A DNA stretch of 64,000 bases from Nomia melanderi (GCF_051020985.1 NW_027475134.1:2046001-2110000); one strand, 5' to 3'. Shown: positions 11,831 through 22,609, numbered from the stretch's first letter. Notes: generated by a model from the sequence alone, not told the origin. Translations and numbers: made by a program.

Positions 11831-12369
11831 CCGAGAAAATCACAGTCTCATGGGGCCGGACACTCAGGGTCAGGGGAAAATCCAATATATATCTGGTGAT
11901 ATCTCGGGTGCTATTAGAGATAGCGCAATAAACCAAAGTGAATTATCTGCAGGATGCCCAGGCGCATGAATCTGTGAAGCGGGAACGACCTCGGACCACC
12001 AGGGGCCGAGACAACCACCGTCTCATGGGGCCGGACACTCAGGGTCAGGGGAAAATCCAATATAGATCTGGTGATATCTCGGGTGCTATTACAGATAGCG
12101 CAATAAATCAAAGTGCATTGTCTGTAGGAGGCCCTGGCGCATGTATCTGTGCAGCGGGAACGACCTCGGACCACCAGGGGCCGAGAAAATTAGTGATATT
12201 CGGAATCCGTCACCCAAGGTCATGTAAAAATGCAGCATATATCTGGTGATATCTGGGGTGCTATTACAGATAGCGCAATAAATCAAAGTGCATTGTCTGT
12301 AGGAGGCCCTGGCGCATGAATCTGTGCAGCGGGAAGGACCTCGGTCCACCAGGGGCCGAGAAAATCACC
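9570..12369. repeat. 16-monomer higher-order unit, copy 1
   Basis: Sixteen monomers form the unit. Bases 9,570-12,142 match 12,370-14,942, with a single substitution noticed (C at 10,534, G at 13,334). Inside the unit two K-modules (GGACTGTAAGGG monomer plus two box monomers) stand 1,575 bp apart and are distinguishable from each other: AAAAACCC in the first, AACAACCC in the second. The last 227 bp (12,143-12,369) are not part of the match and resemble 10,043-10,270 instead. Confidence 0.87.
9720..10110. repeat. K-module, reference copy: GGACTGTAAGGG monomer followed by two box monomers
   Basis: The first monomer has AAAATCACCGTC, GGACTGTAAGGGTC, AAAACCCAATA, ATCTAGGGTGC and GATACCGC. The second has GGCGACTGAATC, GCAGCAGG and the TTAGTG box with ACCCATGGTC. 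The third has GTATCTG and the box with ACCCAAGGTC. The GGACTGTAAGGG monomer recurs near 11,343, 12,568, 14,143, 15,893, 17,468, 18,518, 19,393, 59,281, 62,958 and 63,835, always followed by a box monomer as far as the window shows. Near 58,066 and 59,107 it occurs without the full module. Spacing in region II is 9, 7, 9, 10, 9, 6 and 5 monomers. Confidence 0.85.
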
Positions 12370-14942
12370 GTCTCATGGGGCCGGACACTCAGGGTCAGGG
12401 GAAAATCCAATATAGATCTGGTGATATCTCGGGTGCTATTACAGATAGCGCAATAAATCAAAGTGCATTGTCTGTAGGAGGCCCTGGCGCATGATTCTAT
12501 GCAGCGGGAACGACCTCGGACCACCAGGGGCCGAGAAAATCACCGTCTCATGGGGCCGGACTGTAAGGGTCAGGGAAAAACCCAATATATATCTGGTGAT
12601 ATCTAGGGTGCTATTAGAGATACCGCAATAAATCAAAGTGCATTGTCTGTAGGAGGCCCTGGCGACTGAATCTGTGCAGCAGGAACGACCTCGGACCACC
12701 AGGGGCCGAGAAAATTAGTGATATTCGGAATCCGTCACCCATGGTCATGTAAAAATGCAGCATATATCTGGTGATATCTCGGGTGCTATTACAGATAGCG
12801 CAATAAATCAAAGTGCATTGTCTGTAGGAGGCCCTGGCGCATGTATCTGTGCAGCGGGAACGACCTCGGACCACCAGGGGCCGAGAAAATTAGTGATATT
12901 CGGAATCCGTCACCCAAGGTCATGTAAAAATGCAGCATATATCTGGTGATATCTGGGGTGCTATTACAGATAGCGCAATAAATCAAAGTGCATTGTCTGT
13001 AGGAGGCCCTGGCGCATGAATCTGTGCAGCGGGAACGACCTCGGACCACCAGGGGCCGAGAAAACCACAGTCTCATGGGGCCGGACACTCAGGGTCAGGG
13101 GAAAATCCAATATATATCTGGTGATATCTCGGGTGCTATTAGAGATAGCGCAATAAACCAAAGTGAATTATCTGCAGGAGGCCCTGCCGCATGAATCGGT
13201 GCAACGGGAAAGACCTCGGACCACCAGGGGCCGAGAAAACCACAGTCTCATGGGGCCGGACACTCAAGGTCAGGGGAAAATCCAATATATATCTGGTGAT
13301 ATCTCGGGTGCTATTAGAGATAGCGCAATAAACGAAAGTCAATTATCTGCAGGAGGCCCTGGCGCATGAATCTGTGCAACGGGAACGACCTCGGACCACC
13401 AGGGGCCGAGAAAACCACAGTCTCATGGGGCCGGACACTCAGGGTCAGGGGAAAATCCAATATATATCTGGTGATATCTCGGGTGCTATTACAGATAGCG
13501 CAATAAATCAAAGTGCATTGTCTGTAGGAGGCCCTGGCGCATGTATCTGTGCAGCGGGAACGACCTCGGACCACCAGGGGCCGAGAAAACCACAGTCTCA
13601 TGGGGCCGGATACGCAGGGTCAGGGGAAAATCCAATATATATCTGGTGATATCTCGGGTGCTATTACAGATAGCGCAATAAACCAACGCGCATTGTCTGT
13701 AGGAGGCCCTGGCGCATGTATCTGTGCAGCGGGAACGACCTCGGACCACCAGGGGCCGAGAAAACCACCGTCTCATGGGGCCGGACACTCAGGGTCGGGG
13801 AAAAATCGAATATACATCTGGTGATATCTCGGGTGCTATTAGAGATAGCGCAATAAACCAAAGTGAATTGTCTGCAAGAGGCCCTGGTGCATGAATCTGT
13901 GCAGCGGGAACGACCTCGGATCACCAGGGGCCGAGAAAACCACCATCTCATGGGGCCGGACACTCAGGGTCAGGGGAAAATCCAATATATATCTGGTGAT
14001 ATCTCGGGTGCTATTACAGATAGCGCAATAAATCAAAGTGCATTGTCTGTAGGAGGCCCTGGCGCATGATTCTATGCAGCGGGAACGACCTCGGACCACC
14101 AGGGGCCGAGAAAATCACCGTCTCATGGGGCCGGACTGTAAGGGTCAGGGAACAACCCAATATATATCTGGTGATATCTAGGGTGCTATTAGAGATACCG
14201 CAATAAATCAAAGTGCATTGTCTGTAGGAGGGCCTGGCGACTGAATCTGTGCAGCAGGAACGACCTCGGACCACCAGGGGCCGAGAAAATTAGTGATATT
14301 CGGAATCCGTCACCCATGGTCATGTAAAAATGCAGCATATATCTGGTGATATCTCGGGTGCTATTACAGATAGCGCAATAAATCAAAGTGCATTGTCTGT
14401 AGGGGGCCCTGGCGCATGTATCTGTGCAGCGGGAACGACCTCGGACCACCAGGGGCCGAGAAAATTAGTGATATTCGGAATCCGTCACCCAAGGTCATGT
14501 AAAAATGCAGCATATATCTGGTGATATCTCGGGTGCTATTACAGATAGCGCAATAAATCAAAGTGCATTGTCTGTAGGAGGCCCTGGCGCATGAATCTGT
14601 GCAGCGGGAACGACCTCGGACCACCAGGGGCCGAGAAAATCACAGTCTCATGGGGCCGGACACTCAGGGTCAGGGGAAAATCCAATATATATCTGGTGAT
14701 ATCTCGGGTGCTATTAGAGATAGCGCAATAAACCAAAGTGAATTATCTGCAGGATGCCCAGGCGCATGAATCTGTGAAGCGGGAACGACCTCGGACCACC
14801 AGGGGCCGAGACAACCACCGTCTCATGGGGCCGGACACTCAGGGTCAGGGGAAAATCCAATATAGATCTGGTGATATCTCGGGTGCTATTACAGATAGCG
14901 CAATAAATCAAAGTGCATTGTCTGTAGGAGGCCCTGGCGCAT
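12370..14942. repeat. 16-monomer higher-order unit, copy 2
   Basis: This is almost identical to copy 1 over 2,573 bp, so the duplication is very recent compared with the 10-15% differences between neighbouring monomers. The match ends at 14,942, where GTATCTG in copy 1 becomes GAATCTG and the second 35-monomer segment continues. Confidence 0.87.
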
Positions 14943-17900
14943 GAATCTGTGCAGCGGGAACGACCTAGGACCACCAGGGGCCGAGACAACCACCGTCTCA
15001 TGTGGCCGGACACTCAGGGTCAGGGGAAAATCCAATATATATCTGGTGATATCTCGGGTGCTATTACAGATAGCGCAATAAATCAAAGTTCATCGTCTGT
15101 AGGAGGCCCTGGCGCATGAATCTGTGCAGTGGGAACGACCTCGGGCCACCAGGGGCCGAGAAAACCACAGTCTCATGGGGACGGACTCTCAGGGTCAGGG
15201 GAAAATCCAATATATATCTGGTGATATCTCGGGTGCTATTAGAGATAGCGCAATAAACCAAAGTGAATTATCTGCAGGAGGCCCTGGCGCATGCATCTGT
15301 GCAGCGGGAACGACCTCGGACCACCAGGGGCCGAGAAAACCACCGTCTCATGGGGCTGGACACTCAGAGTGAGGGAAATATCCAATATATATCTGGTGAT
15401 ATCTCGGGTCCTATTACAGATAGCGCAATAAATCAAAGTGCATTGTCTGTAGGAGGCCCTGGCGCATGAACCTGTGCAGCGGGAACGACCTCGGACCACC
15501 AGGGGCCGAGAAAACGACCGTCTCATGGGGCCGGACGCTCAGGGTCAGTGAAAAATCCAATATATATCTGGTGATATCTCGGGTGCTATTACAGATAGCG
15601 CAATAAATCAAAGGGCATTGTCTGTAGGAGGCCCTGGCGCATGAACCTGTGCAGCGGCAACGACCTCGGACCACCAGGGGCCGAGAAAACCACAGTCTCA
15701 TGGGGCCGGACACTCAGGGTCAGGGGAAAATCCAATATAGATCTGGTGATATCTCGGGTGCTATTACAGATAGCGCAATAAATCAAAGTGCATTGTCTGT
15801 AGGAGGCCCTGGCGCATGATTCTATGCAGCGGGAACGACCTCGGACCACCAGGGGCCGAGAAAATCACCGTCTCATGGGGCCGGACTGTAAGGGTCAGGG
15901 AAAAACCCAATATACATCTGGTGATATCTAGGGTGCTATTAGAGATACCGCAATAAATCAAAGTGCATTGTCTGTAGGAGGCCCTGGCGACTGAATCTGT
16001 GCAGCAGGAACGACCTCGGACCACCAGGGGCCGAGAAAATTAGTGATATTCGGAATCCGTCACCCATGGTCATGTAAAAATGCAGCATATATCTGGTGAT
16101 ATCTCGGGTGCTATTACAGATAGCGCAATAAATCAAAGTGCATTGTCTGTAGGAGGCCCTGGCGCATGTATCTGTGCAGCGGGAACGACCTCGGACCACC
16201 AGGGGCCGAGAAAATTAGTGATATTCGGAATCCGTCACCCAAGGTCATGTAAAAATGCAGCATATATCTGGTGATATCTGGGGTGCTATTACAGATAGCG
16301 CAATAAATCAAAGTGCATTGTCTGTAGGAGGCCCTGGCGCATGAATCTGTGCAGCGGGAACGACCTCGGACCACCAGGGGCCGAGAAAACCACAGTCTCA
16401 TGGGGCCGGACACTCAGGGTCAGGGGAAAATCCAATATATATCTGGTGATATCTCGGGTGCTATTAGAGATAGCGCAATAAACCAAAGTGAATTATCTGC
16501 AGGAGGCCCTGCCGCATGAATCGGTGCAACGGGAAAGACCTCGGACCACCAGGGGCCGAGAAAACCACAGTCTCATGGGGCCGGACACTCAAGGTCAGGG
16601 GAAAATCCAATATATATCTGGTGATATCTCGGGTGCTATTAGAGATAGCGCAATAAACCAAAGTCAATTATCTGCAGGAGGCCCTGGCGCATGAATCTGT
16701 GCAACGGGAACGACCTCGGACCACCAGGGGCCGAGAAAACCACAGTCTCATGGGGCCGGACACTCAGGGTCAGGGGAAAATCCAATATATATCTGGTGAT
16801 ATCTCGGGTGCTATTACAGATAGCGCAATAAATCAAAGTGCATTGTCTGTAGGAGGCCCTGGCGCATGTATCTGTGCAGCGGGAACGACCTCGGACCACC
16901 AGGGGCCGAGAAAACCACAGTCTCATGGGGCCGGATACGCAGGGTCAGGGGAAAATCCAATATATATCTGGTGATATCTCGGGTGCTATTACAGATAGCG
17001 CAATAAACCAACGCGCATTGTCTGTAGGAGGCCCTGGCGCATGTATCTGTGCAGCGGGAACGACCTCGGACCACCAGGGGCCGAGAAAACCACCGTCTCA
17101 TGGGGCCGGACACTCAGGGTCGGGGAAAAATCGAATATACATCTGGTGATATCTCGGGTGCTATTAGAGATAGCGCAATAAACCAAAGTGAATTGTCTGC
17201 AAGAGGCCCTGGTGCATGAATCTGTGCAGCGGGAACGACCTCGGATCACCAGGGGCCGAGAAAACCACCATCTCATGGGGCCGGACACTCAGGGTCAGGG
17301 GAAAATCCAATATATATCTGGTGATATCTCGGGTGCTATTACAGATAGCGCAATAAATCAAAGTGCATTGTCTGTAGGAGGCCCTGGCGCATGATTCTAT
17401 GCAGCGGGAACGACCTCGGACCACCAGGGGCCGAGAAAATCACCGTCTCATGGGGCCGGACTGTAAGGGTCAGGGAACAACCCAATATATATCTGGTGAT
17501 ATCTAGGGTGCTATTAGAGATACCGCAATAAATCAAAGTGCATTGTCTGTAGGAGGGCCTGGCGACTCAATCTGTGCAGCAGGAACGACCTCGGACCACC
17601 AGGGGCCGAGAAAATTAGTGATATTCGGAATCCGTCACCCATGGTCATGTAAAAATGCAGCATATATCTGGTGATATCTCGGGTGCTATTACAGATAGCG
17701 CAATAAATCAAAGTGCATTGTCTGTAGGGGGCCCTGGCGCATGTATCTGTGCAGCGGGAACGACCTCGGACCACCAGGGGCCGAGAAAATTAGTGATATT
17801 CGGAATCCGTCACCCAAGGTCATGTAAAAATGCAGCATATATCTGGTGATATCTCGGGTGCTATTACAGATAGCGCAATAAATCAAAGTGCATTGTCTGT

Positions 17901-17955
17901 AGGAGGCCCTGGCGCATGAATCTGTGCAGCGGGAACGACCTCGGACCACCAGGGG
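14531..17955. repeat. Second copy of the 3,425-bp segment at 8,406-11,830
   Basis: It overlaps the end of the second 16-monomer copy (to 14,942), so the two duplications share an internal edge. Beyond 17,955 the sequence turns to GGGCCAAGAAAACC and GGTCGGGGGACAATCC, which the other copy lacks. The distance of exactly 6,125 bp shows that no net indel separates the two. Confidence 0.88.
15695..17955. repeat. 16-monomer higher-order unit, copy 3 (partial)
   Basis: It lies 3,325 bp (19 monomers) after the corresponding start in copy 2, so three extra monomers separate the units. It contains both K-modules and the AACGCGCATTG and AAGAGGCCCTGGTGC monomers. It stops about 300 bp short of the unit end. 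Confidence 0.85.
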
Positions 17956-18115
17956 CCAAGAAAACCACAGTCTCATGGGGCCGGACACTCAGGGTCGGGG
18001 GACAATCCAATATATATCTGGTGATATCTCGGGTGCTATTAGAGATAGCGCAATAAACCAAAGTGAATTATCTGCAGGAGGCCCTGCCGCATGAATCGGT
18101 GGAACGGGAACGACC

Positions 18116-18872
18116 TCGGACCACCAGGCGCCGAGAAAACCACAGTCTCATGGGGCCGGACACTCAGGGTCAGTGAAAAATCCAATATATATCTGGTGAT
18201 ATCTCGGGTGCTATTAGTGGTAGCGCAATAAACCAAAGTGAATTGTCTGCAAGAGGCCCTGGTGCATGAATCTGTGCAGCGGGAACGACCTCGGATCACC
18301 AGGGGCCGAGAAAACCACCATCTCATGGGGCCGGACACTCAGGTTCAGGGGAAAATCCAATATATATCTGGTGATATCTCGGGTGCTATTAGAGATAGCG
18401 CAATAAACCAAAGTGCATTGTCTGCAGGAAGCCCTGGCGCATGATTCTGTGCAGCGAGAACGACCTCGGACCACCAGGGGCCGAGAAAATCACCGTCTCA
18501 TGGAGCCGGACTGTAAGGGTCAGGGAAAAACCCAGTATATATCTGGTGATATCTAGGGTGCTATTAGAGATACCGCAATAAATCAAAGTGCATTGTCTGT
18601 AGGAGGCTCTGGCGAATGAATCTGTGCTGCAGGAACGACCTCGGACCACCAGGGGCCGAGAAAATTAGTGATATTCGGAATCCGTCACCCAAGGTCATGT
18701 AAAAATGCAGCATATATCTGGTGATATCTCGGGTGCTATTACAGATAGCGCAATAAATCAAAGTGCATTGTCTGTAGGAGGCCCTGGCGCATGTATCTGT
18801 GCAGCGGGAACGACCTCGGACCACCAGGGGCCGAGAAAATTGGTGATATTCGGAATCCGTCACCCAAGGTCA
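18116..18872. repeat. 757-bp segment shared with 62,560-63,316
   Basis: Shared ordered markers are CCACCAGGCGCCGAG, AGGGTCAGTGAAAAATC, GCAAGAGGCCCTGGTGC, CAGGTTCAGGGG, GCAGGAAGCCCTGG, the GGACTGTAAGGG monomer and two box monomers, the second with TTGGTGAT. It differs from the other copy at several bases, such as GCAGCGAGAACG against GCAGCGGGAACG. Parts also match 57,780-58,075 and 59,900-60,090. Confidence 0.83.
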
Positions 18873-19164
18873 GGCAAAAATCCAATATATATCTGGTGAT
18901 ATCTCGGGTGCTATTACAGATAGCGCAATAAACCAACGCGCATTGTCTGTAGGAGGCCATGGCGCATGAATCTGTGCAGCGGGAACGACCTCGGACCACC
19001 AGGGGCCGAGAAAACCACAGTCCCATGGGGCCGGACACTCAGGGTGAGGCGAAAATCAAATATATGTCTGGTGATATCTCGGGTGCTATTAGAGATAGCG
19101 CAATAAACCAAAGTGAATTATCTGCAGGAGGCCCTGGCGCATGAATCTGTGCAACGGGAACGAC

Positions 19165-19185
19165 CTCGGACCACCAGGGGCCGAG
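19165..19185. other. Conserved 21-bp dyad, CTCGG-N11-CCGAG (reference copy)
   Basis: CTCGG and CCGAG are exact inverted repeats around an 11-base centre. Two further C:G pairs inside the centre can extend the arms after one mismatch. The element sits at positions 38-58 of nearly every monomer. Variants described elsewhere lengthen the symmetry. A role as a hairpin or a protein site is inference only. Confidence 0.75.
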
Positions 19186-19239
19186 AAAACCACAGTCTCA
19201 TGGGGCCGGACACTCAGGGTCAGGGGAAAATCCAATATA

Positions 19240-20506
19240 TATCTGGTGATATCTCGGGTGCTATTACAGATAGCGCAATAAATCAAAGTGCATTGTCTGT
19301 AGGAGGCCCTGGCGCATGATTCTATGCAGCGGGAACGACCTCGGACCACCAGGGGCCGAGAAAATCACCGTCTCATGGGGCCGGACTGTAAGGGTCAGGG
19401 AAAAACCCAATATATATCTGGTGATATCTAGGGTGCTATTAGAGATACCGCAATAAATCAAAGTGCATTGTCTGTAGGAGGCCCTGTCGACTGAATCTGT
19501 GCAGCAGGAACGACCTCGGACCACCAGGGGCCGAGAAAATTAGTGATATTCGGAATCCGTCACCCATGGTCATGTAAAAATGCAGCATATATCTGGTGAT
19601 ATCTCGGGTGCTATTACAGATAGCGCAATAAATCAAAGTGCATTGTCTGTAGGAGGCCCTGGCGCATGTATCTGTGCAGCGGGAACGACCTCGGACCACC
19701 AGGGGCCGAGAAAATTAGTGATATTCGGAATCCGTCACCCAAGGTCATGTAAAAATGCAGCATATATCTGGTGATATCTGGGGTGCTATTACAGATAGCG
19801 CAATAAATCAAAGTGCATTGTCTGTAGGAGGCCCTGGCGCATGAATCTGTGCAGCGGGAACGACCTCGGACCACCAGGGGCCGAGAAAACCACAGTCTCA
19901 TGGGGCCGGACACTCAGGGTCAGGGGAAAATCCAATATATATCTGGTGATATCTCGGGTGCTATTAGAGATAGCGCAATAAACCAAAGTGAATTATCTGC
20001 AGGAGGCCCTGCCGCATGAATCGGTGCAACGGGAAAGACCTCGGACCACCAGGGGCCGAGAAAACCACAGTCTCATGGGGCCGGACACTCAAGGTCAGGG
20101 GAAATTCCAATATATATCTGGTGATATCTCGGGTGCTATTAGAGATAGCGCAATAAACCAAAGTCAATTATCTGCAGGAGGCCCTGGCGCATGAATCTGT
20201 GCAACGGGAACGACCTCGGACCACCAGGGGCCGAGAAAACCACAGTCTCATGGGGCCGGACACTCAGGGTCAGGGGAAAATCAAATATATATCTGGTGAT
20301 ATCTCGGGTGCTATTACAGATAGCGCAATAAATCAAAGTGCATTGTCTGTAGGAGGCCCTGGCGCATGTATCTGTGCAGCGGGAACGACCTCGGACCACC
20401 AGGGGCCGAGAAAACCACAGTCTCATGGGGCCGGATACGCAGGGTCAGGGGAAAATCCAATATATATCTGGTGATATCTCGGGTGCTATTACAGATAGCG
20501 CAATAA
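19240..20506. repeat. 16-monomer higher-order unit, copy 4 (first seven monomers)
   Basis: It matches 9,615-10,881 at a lag of 9,625 bp (55 monomers). It has more private changes than copies 1-3, for example CCTGTCGACTG near 19,484, GGAAATTCC near 20,102 and AATCAAATAT near 20,280. It ends where a B-tail monomer replaces the AACGCGCATTG monomer. Confidence 0.83.
19260..19274. other. Conserved 15-bp dyad, GCTAT-N5-ATAGC (reference copy)
   Basis: Five-base inverted arms enclose TAGAG (A haplotype) or TACAG (B haplotype), at positions 133-147 of the unit. Occasional monomers break one arm (GATACC at 9,826 and related copies, or GATAGCCC near 40,090) without a matching change in the other arm. 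That argues against strict pairing constraint. Confidence 0.7.
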
Positions 20507-21089
20507 ATCAAAGTGCATTGTCTGTAGGAGGCCCTGGCGCATGAATCTGTAAAGCGGAAACGACCTCGGACCACCAGGGGCCGAGAAAACAACAGTCTCA
20601 TGGGGCCGGACACTCAGGGTCAGGGGAAAATCAAATATATATCTGGTGATATCTCGGGTCCTATTACAGATAGCGAAATAAACCAAAGCGAATTATCTGC
20701 AGGATGCCCTGGCGCATGAATCTGTGCAGTGGGAACGACCTCGGTCCACCAGGGGCCGAGAAAACCACCGTCTCATGGGGCTGGACACTCAGGGTGAGGG
20801 AAATATCCAATATATATCTGGTGATATCTCGGGTGCTATTACAGATAGCGCAATGAATCAAAGTGCATTGTCTGTAGGAGGCCCTGGCGCATGAATCTGT
20901 GCAGCGGGAACGACCTCGGACCACCAGGGGCCGAGAAAACCACCGTCTCATGGGGCCGGACACTCGGGGTCAGGGAAAAATCCAATATATATCTGGTGAT
21001 ATCTCGGGTGCTATTATAGATAGCGCAATAAACCAAAGTGAGTTATCTGTAGGAGGCCCTGGCGCATGAATCGGTGCAGCGGGAACGAC

Positions 21090-21110
21090 CTCGGACCCGT
21101 ACGGGCCGAG
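21090..21110. other. Near-perfect palindromic form of the first dyad (copy 1)
   Basis: The usual ACCACCAGGGG centre of the 21-bp dyad is replaced by a single A followed by CCCGTACGGG, itself a perfect 10-bp palindrome. With the outer CTCGG and CCGAG arms, 20 of 21 bases are self-complementary, one A being unpaired. Confidence 0.85.
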
Positions 21111-21450
21111 AAAATCACCGTCTCATGGGGCCGGACAGTCAGGGTCAGTGAAAAATCCTATATATATCTGGTGATATCTTGGGTGCTATTAGAGATAGCG
21201 CAATAAATCAAAGTGCATTGTCTGTAGGAGGCCCTGGCGCACGAATCTGTGCAGCGGGAACGACCTCGGACCACCAGGGGCCGAGAAAACAACCGTCTCA
21301 TGGGGCCGGACACTCAGGGTCAGTGAAAAATCCAATATATATCTGGTGATATCTCGGCTGCTATTACAGATAGCGCAATAAATCAAAGTGCATTGTCTGT
21401 AGAAGGCACTGGTGCATGAATCTGTGCAGCGGGACCGACCTCGGACCACC

Positions 21451-21460
21451 AGGGGCGAGA
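21451..21460. other. One-base deletion giving a 174-bp monomer
   Basis: AGGGGCGAGACAACC replaces AGGGGCCGAGACAACC. The same lesion is at about 24,429, 26,528 and 57,326. The first three are in corresponding places of the region III unit, so they derive from one event. The deletion joins two minus-strand reading frames into an apparent 123-codon frame, which has no other sign of coding. Confidence 0.88.
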
Positions 21461-22609
21461 CAACCACCGTCTCATGGGGCCGGGCACTGAGGGTCAGGGA
21501 AAAATCCAATATATATCTGGTGATATCTCGGGTGCTATTACAGATAGCGCAATAAATCAAAGTGCATTACTTGTAGGAGGCCCTGGCGCATGAATCTGTG
21601 CAGCGGGAACGATCTCGGACCGCCAGGGGCCGAGAAAACCACCGTCTCATGGGGCCGGACACTCTGGGTCAGTGAAAAATCCAATATATATCTGGTGATG
21701 TCTCGGGTGCTATTACAGATAGCGCAATAAATCAAATTGCATTGTCTGTAGGAGGCCCTGGCGCATGAATCTGTGCAGCGGGAACGACCTCGGACCACCA
21801 GAGGCCGAGAAAACTACAGTCACATGGCGCCGAACACTCAGTGTCTGGGGAAAATCCAATATATATCTGGTGATATCTCGGGTCCTATTACAGATAGCGA
21901 AATAAATCAAAGTGAATTATCTGCAGGAGGCTCAGGCGCATGAATCTGTGCAGCGGGAGCGACCTCGGTCCACCAGGGGCCGAGAAAACCACCGTCTGAT
22001 GGGGCTGGACACTCAGGGTGAGGGAAATATCCAATATATATCTGGTGATATCTCGGGTGCTATTACAGATAGCGCAATAAATCATAGTGCATTGTCTGTA
22101 GGAGGCCCTGGCGCATGAATCTGTGAAGCGGGAACGACCTCGGACCACCAGGGGCCGAGAAAACTACAGTCTCATGCGGCCGGACACTCAGGGTCTGGGG
22201 AAAATCCAATATATATGTGGTGATATCTCGGTTCCTATTACAGATAGCGAAATAAATCAAAGTGCATTGTCTGTAGGAGGCACTGGCGCATGAATCTGTG
22301 CAGCGGGAACGACCTCGGACCACCAGGGGCCGAGAGAACCACCGTCTCATGGGGCCGGACACTCAGGGTCAGGGGAAAATCCAATATATATCTGGTGATA
22401 TCTCGGATGCTATTAGAGATAGCGCAAGAAACCAAGTGAGTTATCTGCAGGAGGCCCTGGCGCCTGAATCTGTGCAGCGGGAACGACCTCGGACCACCAG
22501 GGGCCGATAAAACGTCCATCTCATGGGGCCGGACTCTCATGGTCAGGGAAAAATCCAATATATATCTGGTGATATCTCGGGTGCTATTAGAGATAGCGCA
22601 ATAAACCAA

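Larger units (their letters stand above)
19128..19302. repeat. Representative monomer with B-haplotype tail
   Basis: This 175-bp unit is close to the majority sequence. It carries the first dyad at 19,165-19,185 and the second at 19,260-19,274. Its tail has the B set of linked bases: TACAG in the dyad loop, AATAAATC, GTGCATTG and CTGTAG. The middle reads CCACAGTCTC, the alternative to CCACCGTCTC, and both forms are common. It is given as a reference for describing variants elsewhere. Confidence 0.9.
9915..19744. repeat. Divergent central box, TTAGTG lineage: 17 copies
   Basis: In 17 monomers the sequence after GAGAAAA is not CCACCGTCTC but TTAGTGATATTCGG, followed by AATCCGTCACCC. Starts are 9,915, 10,090, 11,490, 11,665, 12,190, 12,715, 12,890, 14,290, 14,465, 16,040, 16,215, 17,615, 17,790, 18,665, 18,840 (TTGGTG), 19,540 and 19,715. 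Over the first 30 bases only about 13 match the ordinary form, yet the distance to the conserved TATCTGG is unchanged at 50 bases. Downstream ATGCAGCATA replaces ATCCAATATA in most copies. Inside the box ATTCGGAAT and CGGAATCCG are overlapping odd-length palindromes. Function is unknown. Confidence 0.9.
8406..20639. repeat. Region II: 16-monomer (2,800 bp) higher-order array
   Basis: Monomers a few hundred bases apart differ at many positions, while monomers 2,800, 6,125 or 9,625 bp apart are nearly identical. That is the definition of a higher-order repeat. The region holds four full or partial copies of the 16-monomer unit and 17 copies of the TTAGTG-type box. Phase stays constant from about 8,130 to 21,450, so no net indel has fixed in about 76 consecutive monomers. 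Confidence 0.88.
20640..21618. repeat. 12-monomer unit of region III, partial copy lacking one monomer
   Basis: Up to about 21,068 it matches 23,438-23,866 (lag 2,798). From about 21,095 it matches 24,068 onward (lag 2,973). The change of lag is one monomer, and it falls inside a single monomer that begins as the GAATCGGTGCAGC type and ends as the CCCGTACGGGCC type. It ends before 21,619, where GACCGCCAGG replaces GACGACCAGG. Confidence 0.85.

Noticed and set aside
21189..21560. 123-codon minus-strand frame, repeated at 24,162 and 26,261, and a similar one at 22,238
   Set aside because: Each is two ordinary repeat frames joined by a one-base deletion in one monomer. The repetition follows the 12-monomer duplication and is not evidence of selection.
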